Below, piece by piece: positions 6,787 to 12,618 of a stretch of 12,618 nt of DNA. A program made the position numbers and the translations under genes. The stretch covers positions 65,783 to 78,400 of the forward strand of contig PMBV01000350.1 in assembly GCA_003153055.1 (NCBI GenBank). The letters are read 5' to 3'. How positions within the stretch are numbered: the stretch's first letter is position 1; every line of letters starts with the position of its first letter. This DNA comes from Myxococcales bacterium. GTDB taxonomy: Bacteria; Myxococcota; Myxococcia; Myxococcales; Myxococcaceae. Under the pieces are notes generated by a model. It did not search any database. It had not been told where the DNA came from and worked only from the letters and a program-made list of their open reading frames with translations.

Positions 6787-8363
6787 GCACTCCGGCGGCG
6801 GAGGCGAAGCTCCCTCGGCAGATTCCCTTCATCATCGGCAACGAAGCGGGCGAGCGCTTCGGCTTCTACGGGATGAGGAACATCCTGACGAAGTTCCTCA
6901 TCGGGTGGCTCTTCGTCAGCCTCCCTCTGGCCGAGCGAGAGCCCGCAGCCAAGGAGACGTTCCACGCCTTCGTGATGGGGGTGTACTTTTTCCCGCTCCT
7001 GGGCGGCTTCATCGCCGACCGACTCTGGGGTCGGTACCAGACCATCCTCAGGCTCTCGTTGGTGTACATCGCCGGCTTTGTCTTGCTGGCCTTCTCCACG
7101 GGCTCGCGCGAGTGGTTCATGCTGGGGCTGTTCCTCGTCGCCCTCGGCTCGGGTGGCATCAAGCCCTGCGTGTCTCCCTTCGTGGGCGACCAGTTCGACC
7201 AGTCGAACAAGGCCAAGGCCAAGGTCGTCTTCGATGCCTTCTACTGGGTCATCAACTTCGGCTCGTTCTTCGCCTCGCTCTTGATGCCCGCGGTGCTCAC
7301 TGGGGGCTCCGAGCCGTGGCGGCCCACGCTGGCCTTCGGCATCCCCGGAGTGGTGATGGTGCTGGCCACGGTGCTCTTCTGGGTTGGCCGCCACCGGTAC
7401 GTGCGAGTGCCACCGGCCGAGGCGGACCCCCACTCCTTTCTCCGCGTGGTGAAGACGGCCCTGCTGACTCGCGCGGAGGGCCGAGGCCGGCCTGGGCTGT
7501 GGCTGGCGTTGATGGGCGTGGTGCTCGGCGTCGGCACGCTCTTCGCCATTCCATGGCTGGGCGCCGTGGCTGGGCTGTGCCTGGCGCTGGTCTGGGTGCT
7601 GGGCTTCGGAGGGGCTGGGGCCTGGCTCCAACTCGAGCGCGCGAGGGGCCACCATCCGGAGGACGACGTCGACGGAGTGAGGGCCGTCTTGCGGGTGCTG
7701 GTGGTCTTTGCCCTCATCACGCCCTTCTGGTCCCTGTTCGACCAGAAGGCCTCGACGTGGATTCTGCAGGGCGAGGTCATGGCGCTCCCGGGCTGGAGCT
7801 GGTTCACCTCGGGCTCTCAGATGCAGGCCCTCAATCCGGCGATGGTGATGGTGCTCATTCCCCTCAACAACACCGTGCTCTTCCCGCTCCTCCGGCGTCT
7901 CGGCGTGACGGTGACGCCGCTCAGGCGCATGGGGGCGGGCATCGCCATCGCTGGGCTGGCGTGGATTCTCGTGGCGCTCCTGCAACTGCGGGTCGACTCG
8001 GCCGCTGCGCAAGGGCTCAAGGTGCCGGTGCTGTGGCAGGCGGGGCCGTACCTGCTCCTCACGCTGGGCGAGGTGTTGGTATCGGCCACCGGCCTGGAGT
8101 TCGCCTACTCGCAGGCGCCGGCGCGGCTCAAGAGCGTGGTGACGGCCTTCTTCCAGCTCTCCGTCACCGTGGGGAACCTCTGGGTGCTCCTGGTGAATGT
8201 CTCGGTGAAGAGTCCGGTGGTGACCGACGCCATCAAGGCGCAGGGCTGGGGCGTGACGGCGAGCCAGATGTTCTTCTTCGCCGGGTTCGCCTTGGTCGCT
8301 GCGCTGGCCTTCGCGCTCTACGCGCGGAGGTTCCCCATGGCCGACTACTACCGGAAGGCCTGA
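6783..8363 (+). CDS. POT/PTR-family proton-coupled peptide transporter
   Basis: A 526-aa major-facilitator protein with about 12-14 membrane helices that imports di- or tripeptides with protons. Diagnostic POT motifs are present: the proton-coupling E21-x-x-E24-R25-F26 (NEAGERFGFYG), a conserved Lys127 in GSGGIKP, the PTR2 signature FYWVINFGS (153-161) and FWSLFDQKASTW (315-326) in the seventh helix region. An extra hydrophobic pair around 237-280 lies between the two halves, as in bacterial POTs. It starts with GTG inside the thioredoxin-like gene (GTGA overlap), so translation is likely coupled. The TGA stop lies in the first copy of the repeat that borders the three-gene module. The substrate could also be another small nitrogen compound; the family is sure, the cargo is not. 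Confidence 0.93.
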   Translation: MSTPAAEAKLPRQIPFIIGNEAGERFGFYGMRNILTKFLIGWLFVSLPLAEREPAAKETFHAFVMGVYFFPLLGGFIADRLWGRYQTILRLSLVYIAGFVLLAFSTGSREWFMLGLFLVALGSGGIKPCVSPFVGDQFDQSNKAKAKVVFDAFYWVINFGSFFASLLMPAVLTGGSEPWRPTLAFGIPGVVMVLATVLFWVGRHRYVRVPPAEADPHSFLRVVKTALLTRAEGRGRPGLWLALMGVVLGVGTLFAIPWLGAVAGLCLALVWVLGFGGAGAWLQLERARGHHPEDDVDGVRAVLRVLVVFALITPFWSLFDQKASTWILQGEVMALPGWSWFTSGSQMQALNPAMVMVLIPLNNTVLFPLLRRLGVTVTPLRRMGAGIAIAGLAWILVALLQLRVDSAAAQGLKVPVLWQAGPYLLLTLGEVLVSATGLEFAYSQAPARLKSVVTAFFQLSVTVGNLWVLLVNVSVKSPVVTDAIKAQGWGVTASQMFFFAGFALVAALAFALYARRFPMADYYRKA

Positions 8364-8382
8364 AGTCGCCCGTGCTGGGCGC
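8359..8382 (+). repeat. Direct repeat, left copy, with 5-bp hairpin
   Basis: CCTGAAGTCGCC (8359-8370) is identical to 9919-9930. The similarity continues through GTGCT and GGCGC to 8382 with two mismatches and one gap. Inside, CGCCC (8367-8371) pairs with GGGCG (8377-8381) over a GTGCT loop. ATGCT follows at 8391. The copy overlaps the stop codon of the peptide transporter and marks the left edge of the three-gene module. Confidence 0.55.
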
Positions 8383-8437
8383 GAGGGGCGATGCTGTGGT
8401 CGCGAACCTCACGAGGGGACGCCCGAATGGGGGCCGC

Positions 8438-8451
8438 TTTGGCGCACCAAA
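8438..8451. promoter_or_regulatory. Small inverted repeat upstream of the three-gene module
   Basis: TTTGG (8438-8442) and CCAAA (8447-8451) flank CGCA. It lies 72 bp before the first start of the module, in the 160-bp gap 8364-8522 that should hold the module promoter. It could be an operator half-site pair; five-base arms are short enough to occur by chance. No clear -35/-10 pair was seen in the gap. Confidence 0.25.
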
Positions 8452-8522
8452 CTCGCGTGCACCGCACGGCGGCGCGCGGTTCCGTGCTGCTCCATGCGGT
8501 CGAACGCGGTAAGGAGGGATGG

Positions 8523-9083
8523 ATGTCGACGGCCGTGGATACGCTGATCGCTGCCCTTGCGAAGGGGGAACGGAAGCCGGCACCCGGCGACGGTGCGACG
8601 GTGCGTGCCCACATCTCGAAGGCGCCATTCAATCGGGAGCGTCGGCCGGAGAGCGCCTGGTCGAGAGTGGGCGAGTCTGTCGTCGGCTGCCCTCACCCAT
8701 CGACCGGGCAACCCATCGCCGGAAACACCGGATTGACCAGCCTCGAGTACCACGTGGCGAAGCGGATCCGCGGCGGCCAGTGGAGGAGCGGCACAACGCC
8801 CGAGGAGTACGAAGTCGACTGCCGGCACGCTGCGGCGCTCGCGTCGGTGGTGAAGGCCGGTGTCAGAATCGTTCCCCTCGCAGCGACGCAAACGCGCGTT
8901 ACTTCTCCTGATTTCCCGAGGGTGCACTTTGTACCCGGTCAGGTACTCCTGGTGGTGTACGACACGGCGAAGTCTCGAATCACGACCGCGTACTACCTGC
9001 CCGAGGCAGACGCACCGATTCAGGTGTACAAGTACTGGGTACAGAAGCCGAAACCCGTGGTCCTGCCGATCTCGACGCCATGA
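8523..9083 (+). CDS. Module gene 1: basic protein of unknown function, possible RNase-toxin-like C-terminal half
   Basis: A 186-aa protein, start set by AAGGAGGG just upstream of ATG 8523; the frame is open from 8391 but the extra residues look non-coding. No signal peptide or membrane segment. Net charge is about +8. Residues 1-70 look flexible and polar; the folded part is about 72-172. That part has a conserved-looking LEYHVAKRIRGG (His77), a helix DCRHAAALASVVKAG, and strands QVLLVVYDTAK and SRITTAYYLP. A His early, then a strand ending in Asp, a turn and R-I-T-T-A-Y is reminiscent of the BECR superfamily of RNase toxins. This is a weak pattern match only; no family is firmly recognised. 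Its stop overlaps the next start by ATGA. It could equally be a structural or regulatory partner of the other two proteins. Confidence 0.72.
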   Translation: MSTAVDTLIAALAKGERKPAPGDGATVRAHISKAPFNRERRPESAWSRVGESVVGCPHPSTGQPIAGNTGLTSLEYHVAKRIRGGQWRSGTTPEEYEVDCRHAAALASVVKAGVRIVPLAATQTRVTSPDFPRVHFVPGQVLLVVYDTAKSRITTAYYLPEADAPIQVYKYWVQKPKPVVLPISTP

Positions 9084-9439
9084 ACCTCGCCGCCTACATC
9101 GACGCGCTTGAGCGCTCGGCTCAGAACCTCCCTTCGGTCCTCTTCGAGTGGGCGGAGATCGACGATGACCTCCGCGCGCACTACGCTGAGTCGCTCGTGG
9201 AGCTCCTCGCGACTCATGCGGAAGCTCGCAGATTCGCTCAGGCTCCTGGCGAGCAACTGAGGCTCTCGCAGGCGTGGGGCTCCTTCGTCTATGCCGTGTT
9301 CACCAACGCCCGGACCATCGCCACGCTGATGGAGTTGGCCCCCCTCGACCTCCTCACGCCCCCTTCGGTATCGGCTGCCGTTCCGACCGCAGCCGACGCG
9401 CTGGTCGAGGACGACGATTGCCTGCCCCTGGCCGCGTGA
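9080..9439 (+). CDS. Module gene 2: small acidic helical protein of unknown function
   Basis: A 119-aa protein overlapping the end of gene 1 by ATGA and the start of gene 3 by one base (TGATG). It has about 18 acidic and 6 basic residues, so the charge is about -12. Residues 1-90 are predicted mostly helical (AAYIDALERSA, LRAHYAESLVELLATHAEA, AWGSFVYAVFTNARTIATLM). The last 30 residues are Ala/Pro-rich and end in an acidic patch VEDDD followed by CLPLAA. No family is recognised. Its size, charge and position next to a basic partner fit an immunity protein or antitoxin, but an adaptor is equally possible. Confidence 0.72.
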   Translation: MNLAAYIDALERSAQNLPSVLFEWAEIDDDLRAHYAESLVELLATHAEARRFAQAPGEQLRLSQAWGSFVYAVFTNARTIATLMELAPLDLLTPPSVSAAVPTAADALVEDDDCLPLAA

Positions 9440-9903
9440 TGCTGGACGTTGTCACGCTCCTGGCCTCTGAGGGCGTGTCGGTGGACGTCTTCACGGGACG
9501 CGCGACCGCCTACAACTTGGTCGAAACGCTGTTCGCCCAGAAGTTCCCGGCCCGCGTCCCGCGACTCCACACCATCGTTCAGTACTACCGCCCCTCGACC
9601 GAAGGGGCGGTGCACTTCTTCGAGCGGGTCGAGCTCCTCGACCCAGACGGCAAAAACGTGCTGGGCGGTTCGGAGCAAGAAATTACGATCACGTCTCGAT
9701 TCCACACGTCGCTTCACAACGCGTGGAACATCGTGCTGGCCAAGGGCGGCGACTACATGCTGACCGTCAGCACGGCCGAAACGAAGGACGGCCCGTGGAC
9801 GCTGGCTCGAAGGCGGGTGATTCTCGTCGAGCAGGCGCCTCACCCACTCATGCCCCCCACGGCCTCCGAGCCCCCTGCGCCTCCCAAAGAGGGCCTCAGC
9901 TGA
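9439..9903 (+). CDS. Module gene 3: DUF6941-like beta-rich protein
   Basis: A 154-aa protein starting at the ATG inside the TGATG junction with gene 2. The order of elements resembles the DUF6941 family: an opening strand and GR-TAYNLVETLFAQKFP, then RLHTIVQYYRPS, a strand VHFFERVELLDPDGKNVL, a short ITITSRFHT segment, and GGDYMLTVSTAE near the end, as in proteins with an Ig-like beta-sandwich. The function of that family is not known to me. The last 20 residues are Pro-rich and probably disordered. There is no signal peptide. An alternative upstream start near 9274 would run through gene 2 in another frame and is rejected. The family link is by eye, moderate. Confidence 0.75.
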   Translation: MLDVVTLLASEGVSVDVFTGRATAYNLVETLFAQKFPARVPRLHTIVQYYRPSTEGAVHFFERVELLDPDGKNVLGGSEQEITITSRFHTSLHNAWNIVLAKGGDYMLTVSTAETKDGPWTLARRRVILVEQAPHPLMPPTASEPPAPPKEGLS

Positions 9904-9918
9904 CCTTCCACACCGCCT

Positions 9919-9943
9919 CCTGAAGTCGCCGGTTGCTCGGCGC
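9919..9943 (+). repeat. Direct repeat, right copy, with 5-bp hairpin
   Basis: CCTGAAGTCGCC (9919-9930) repeats 8359-8370, and the match extends to GGCGC at 9943. CGCCG (9927-9931) pairs with CGGCG (9938-9942) over GTTGCT. Compared with the left copy, the innermost pair has changed from C-G to G-C on both sides, so pairing is kept. ATGCT follows at 9945. It lies 16 bp after module gene 3 and 22 bp before the next gene. Confidence 0.55.
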
Positions 9944-9965
9944 TATGCTCTCGCTGGAGGAAGTC

Positions 9966-11006
9966 ATGCCCCGTCCGCCGTTGTTTCGAGACCTCCAACT
10001 CGAGGGAGCGATGGCTGAAGCCGAGGCCACCGGAAAGCACCTCCTCATCGACGTTACCGGAGAGCAGTGCCCGCCGTGCCGAGAGATGGATCGAACGACG
10101 TGGCGCGCGGCCGAGGTGGAGGCGTGGGTGGCCCAGCACGCCGTCGCGGTGCAAGTGGACCAAACCGAGAATGGGGTCAGCGGCCTCGGGGTGATGGCGG
10201 TGCCAACGCTGGTGCTGATGAAGGACGGCCGGGAGGTGGACCGCACCGTCGGTGGCCGAGGCGCCGGCGCACTGCTGCGGTGGCTCGACGGAGCCCTCGA
10301 GGGGAGGACCGAGCTCGACCAGCTCCGGGCCGTCGAACCGGGCGATGTCAGCGGTCGAATGAAGCTGGCCAGGGAGCTCGTCCATCGAGCCCGCTTCTCC
10401 GAGGCCCTGCCGGAGCTCCAGTGGCTGTGGGAGCACGCCGTCGAGGTGCAACCGAGCTGGGTCGGTGTTCGATATTCCTTTCTCCTCCACGAGCTGAGCG
10501 TGCTCGTCTCGAACGATGAGGCCGCCTGGCGCGTCTTCGGCCGGCTGCGCGACGAGGCCGAGGTGGGGCAGGGCGAGGCGGCGCGCGACGATTTCCTCGC
10601 GCTCAACGAGGTGCTGGGAGACCCCGACCGCACGCTCACCTGGTGGGAGCGGGTGAGGAGTCGGCCGCCCCCGGGCCTGGAGCGAAACCACCAGCTCGTG
10701 TCTCTCTTGGAGGAGAAGGGGCTGTGGGCAGACCTCGGGGCGCTCATCACCCAGCCGCTGGTCGAGCTCCGGCATGAGCATCAGTTGACGCGCGAGAGTC
10801 TGGAGGCTCCGCCCGACGTCCCGCAGGAGTCGCTCGAGCAGCTGAAGCAATTCATTCAGGAGAGCTTTCGTGAGCGGGCCGTGGCGCTCTGGAGAGCCAT
10901 GCGAGCCGCGGGTCGCGAACCCGAAGCGGTGGCCGTGGCGGCCGAGGCGCGCAGGCTCGATGCGTCTGACGAGATGGAAGAGGCCCTCAGTGGGGCAGGA
11001 GCTTAG
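9966..11006 (+). CDS. Thioredoxin-domain protein with a CPPC motif and a long helical C-terminal region
   Basis: A 346-aa protein without signal peptide, so probably cytoplasmic. Residues 5-110 are a thioredoxin fold: HLLIDVTGEQCPPCREMD with redox Cys35 and Cys38, then VMAVPTLVLMKDGREV with the cis-proline at P80. Residues 115-346 are almost all helical and rich in Glu, Arg, Leu and Ala (for example KLARELVHRARFSEALPELQWLW), like TPR repeats, which would bind a partner. CPPC thioredoxins of this kind are usually reductases for specific proteins. The start at ATG 9966 is chosen for GGAGG 5 nt upstream; in-frame ATG 9945 and TTG 9933 lie in the repeat. It is 2 bp from the cyclase gene, so the pair is translationally coupled. 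Its partner is unknown. Confidence 0.88.
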   Translation: MPRPPLFRDLQLEGAMAEAEATGKHLLIDVTGEQCPPCREMDRTTWRAAEVEAWVAQHAVAVQVDQTENGVSGLGVMAVPTLVLMKDGREVDRTVGGRGAGALLRWLDGALEGRTELDQLRAVEPGDVSGRMKLARELVHRARFSEALPELQWLWEHAVEVQPSWVGVRYSFLLHELSVLVSNDEAAWRVFGRLRDEAEVGQGEAARDDFLALNEVLGDPDRTLTWWERVRSRPPPGLERNHQLVSLLEEKGLWADLGALITQPLVELRHEHQLTRESLEAPPDVPQESLEQLKQFIQESFRERAVALWRAMRAAGREPEAVAVAAEARRLDASDEMEEALSGAGA

Positions 11007-11008
11007 GT

Positions 11009-12007
11009 ATGAACATGCGTCGCCTGGTCGAGCTGAGTCACCCCATTCGGAACGGGATGGTGACGTACCCCGGGCTCCCTGGGCCGGAGATAGGAGAGCA
11101 CCTCGGCCGGGAAGCCTCGAGGTCGCGCTACGCAGAAGGGACCGAGTTCCACATCGGGCGCATCTCCATGGTGGCGAACACCGGCACCTACCTCGACACG
11201 CCCTTCCACCGCTACGCCGATGGCCCCGACCTGGAGGCGACTCCGCTCAATGCGGTGGCCGACCTCGAAGGCGTCGTGGTGCGCATCTCTGGAGCCGCCG
11301 GCCGCGCCATCGACCGTGAGCTTCTCCTCCCGCTCGAGGTGCGAGGGAAGGCGGTGCTGGTGCACACCGGGTGGGACCGCCACTTCGGGACCGAGCACTA
11401 CGGGAGAGGTGCCCCGTTCCTGACGAGCCGCGCGGCCGAGTGGCTGGTGGCCGAGGGCGCGGCGCTGGTCGGCATCGACTCGATGAACATCGACGATACC
11501 AGCGGTGGAACGCGCCCCGTGCACACGCTCCTCTTGGCCGCGCGCATCCCCATCGTCGAGCACCTTCGGGGCTTGGAGCAGCTCCCGCCGGTAGGGTTCC
11601 GGTTGGGTGCAGATCTTCTCCGACGGCCAAGAAACGATGTGAATACAGTTGGTTGGATCGGAATGAGAAACACCGAAGGGGCCCTTCCAGGTACGGTTGA
11701 GGTGCGAACCAACAACCAACTGAGGGAGAGCCCCTTCGATGAGCGCATCCTATATCACGCCGATCTCCGCTGCATCCGAGCCGTGCACTTTCGCTCGCGC
11801 GCACGCGCACAGCCAGGAGGTCGAGAGGGAACTCCGCGCCAAGCAGATGTTACGGGCGGAGCACGCGGAGGTGGAGACATTCGTCGAGAAGCAGGGGCGG
11901 GAATGGGCGCGGCTGATGCTCGAAGGGCAGTTCGCGCTGCGCGCCGAACTGGAGCAGCGGGTGAAGGTCGTCGGGGCCGATGGCGGGGAGCGGTCGAGCG
12001 CGCGTAG
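11009..12007 (+). pseudogene. Cyclase / kynurenine-formamidase-like hydrolase, C-terminus replaced by IS DNA
   Basis: The first 198 residues are a cyclase-family metal hydrolase: VELSHPIRNGMVTYPGLP, then NTGTYLDTPFHRYADG (57-72), GKAVLVHTGWDRHFG and IVEHLRGLEQLPP. Full-length relatives are about 220-230 aa and end soon after a GFR-type segment with a last beta strand. Here residue 198 (base 11602) is the last recognisable one; the frame then runs on to 12007 through IS DNA, giving about 134 foreign residues. The usual first His of the HxGTHxDxPxH motif is Asn57, as in a known subgroup. ATG 11009 has AGGAG 7 nt upstream, inside the end of the preceding gene. The product is probably misfolded, although the catalytic core remains; I call it a disrupted gene. 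Confidence 0.8.
11646..11738 (+). promoter_or_regulatory. Interlocking inverted repeats in the transposase leader
   Basis: CAGTTGGTTG (11646-11655) is the exact reverse complement of CAACCAACTG (11713-11722). CGAAGGGG (11674-11681) is the exact reverse complement of CCCCTTCG (11731-11738), which touches the start codon at 11739. The arms alternate, so the two stems either exclude each other or form a pseudoknot. The GAGGGAG ribosome-binding site (11722-11728) lies between the two 3' arms. Control of transposase translation is an inference. Confidence 0.5.
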
Positions 12008-12618
12008 CACGGGGAGGACCGTCGAGTCGCTCTTCGGCCTCGTTGCGGTCCCGCGACTCGGATACCAGGAGCCCGGTCACAAGGACCTTCACCCGATGGA
12101 CGGAGCGTTGAACCTCGCTGCCGACCACTTCTCGTTCGGCGTTCGGCAGTTGGTTGCGAAAGAGAGCGCACGGGCGTCGTTCGACGAAGTGGTTGAGCTG
12201 ATCCGCGACCGCAGTGGCGCCGAGGTAGCGAAGCGGCAGGTTGAGGAACTCGCCGTCCGTGCGGCCTGCGACTTCGACGCGTTCTACGAGGTGCGGAGGC
12301 ACGTGAGGTGCGCGACCACGGATCTCCTCCTGGTGCTCAGCACCGACGCCAAGGGCATTGTCATGCGCCACGAGGACCTGCGGGACGCGACTCGGCTCGC
12401 GGCGGAGCAGAAGGCGAACAAGCTCGAGATGCGGCTCTCCCCCGGTGAGAAGGCCGACCGCAAGCGAATGGCGCAGGTCTGTGCCGTGTACTCGGTCGAG
12501 CCGTGGCAACGCACGGCGGCCGACGTGCTGCACGTGCTGCGCGACGAGAACAGTGATGCGAAGCGCCCGCGCCCCAGCGACAAGCGGGTGTGGGCGAGCG
12601 TCGAGAAGCACCCGCGCA
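11739..12618 (+). CDS. ISKra4-family transposase, N-terminal part (3' end outside window)
   Basis: The frame opens at ATG 11739 (MSASYITPISAASEP) and has no stop before the window ends, giving 293 residues. ISKra4 features are clear: an N-terminal helical part REWARLMLEGQFALRAELEQ, then RLGYQEPG...LHPMDGALNLAADHFSFG, KRQVEELAVRAACDFDAFYE, LLLVLSTDAKGIVMR with D203 as the likely first catalytic Asp, and LEMRLSPGEKADRKRMAQV. These transposases are usually about 400-500 aa. GAGGGAG lies 10 nt upstream of the start. The reverse-strand frame through this region is a shadow. I am confident of the family; activity cannot be judged without the 3' end. Confidence 0.88.
   Translation, partial: MSASYITPISAASEPCTFARAHAHSQEVERELRAKQMLRAEHAEVETFVEKQGREWARLMLEGQFALRAELEQRVKVVGADGGERSSARSTGRTVESLFGLVAVPRLGYQEPGHKDLHPMDGALNLAADHFSFGVRQLVAKESARASFDEVVELIRDRSGAEVAKRQVEELAVRAACDFDAFYEVRRHVRCATTDLLLVLSTDAKGIVMRHEDLRDATRLAAEQKANKLEMRLSPGEKADRKRMAQVCAVYSVEPWQRTAADVLHVLRDENSDAKRPRPSDKRVWASVEKHPR

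Larger units (their letters stand above)
11603..12618 (+). mobile_element. Left part of an ISKra4-type insertion sequence (right end outside window)
   Basis: Cyclase homology stops at about 11602 and an ISKra4-like transposase begins at 11739, so the left IS end lies near 11600, give or take about 10 bp. The 136 bp before the transposase are non-coding and carry two inverted repeats. The terminal inverted repeat and target duplication cannot be defined because the right end is missing. The element truncates the cyclase gene. Confidence 0.75.

Noticed and set aside
6753..8012. 419-aa minus-strand frame opposite the transporter
   Set aside because: Antisense shadow, rich in His, Glu, Arg and Gln; no recognisable domain.
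6710..8512. 600-aa plus-strand frame across the peptide transporter
   Set aside because: Out-of-frame shadow of the POT gene, with Arg/Gly/Ala/Pro-rich low-complexity composition.
9840..10850. 336-aa minus-strand frame opposite the CPPC thioredoxin gene
   Set aside because: The plus-strand gene has a clear CPPC motif, cis-proline and ribosome-binding site; the reverse frame has none.
11850..12611. 253-aa minus-strand frame at the right end
   Set aside because: Antisense to the ISKra4-type transposase, which is clearly recognisable on the plus strand.
1..12618. CRISPR array, tRNA or rRNA genes
   Set aside because: No regularly spaced repeats and no cloverleaf or rRNA-like segments were seen on either strand.

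Overview
The window is GC-rich, densely coded and almost entirely bacterial chromosome. The gene content (type III and type I glutamine synthetases, a lipoprotein-type serpin, methylmalonyl-CoA epimerase, a POT peptide transporter and an ISKra4-type transposase), together with the strong G/C bias at third codon positions, suggests a myxobacterium or relative (Myxococcota). That assignment is inference; there is no rRNA or other marker here.

Layout. Positions 1-726 hold the 3' end of a type III glutamine synthetase, followed by a strong terminator-like hairpin. On the minus strand come a small antitoxin-like protein (852-1097) and a YhhQ-type queuosine-precursor transporter (1253-2023). The transporter is divergent from a complete type I-like glutamine synthetase (2174-3613). 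A DoxX-type membrane protein follows (3680-4051) and converges, with an 11-bp overlap, on a macro-domain hydrolase (4041-4553, minus). Upstream of the macro gene on the same strand is a secreted, probably lipid-anchored serpin (4598-5839, minus).

Divergent from the serpin is a plus-strand run: methylmalonyl-CoA epimerase (5984-6397), a single-cysteine thioredoxin-like protein (6418-6786) and a POT-family proton/peptide symporter (6783-8363, GTGA overlap). Further on are a CPPC thioredoxin with a long helical tail (9966-11006) and a cyclase/kynurenine-formamidase-like hydrolase (from 11009).

Between the transporter and the CPPC thioredoxin sits the most unusual part of the window. It is a compact three-gene module (8523-9083, 9080-9439, 9439-9903) whose genes overlap by ATGA and TGATG junctions. 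It encodes a basic protein with a possible RNase-toxin-like C-terminal half, a small very acidic helical protein, and a protein resembling the DUF6941 beta-rich family. An imperfect 24/25-nt direct repeat lies exactly at both edges of the module. Each copy contains a 5-bp hairpin, and the two stems differ by a compensatory base-pair change. The simplest reading is a mobile or recently inserted toxin/immunity- or defence-like cassette that split an older operon; this is inference.

The right end is an insertion sequence. The cyclase loses its normal C-terminus at about position 11602, where IS DNA begins. An ISKra4-type transposase starts at 11739 and runs off the window. Its leader carries two interlocking inverted repeats that could control translation. 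No tRNA, rRNA or CRISPR array was seen, and no gene-free stretch exceeds about 160 bases.
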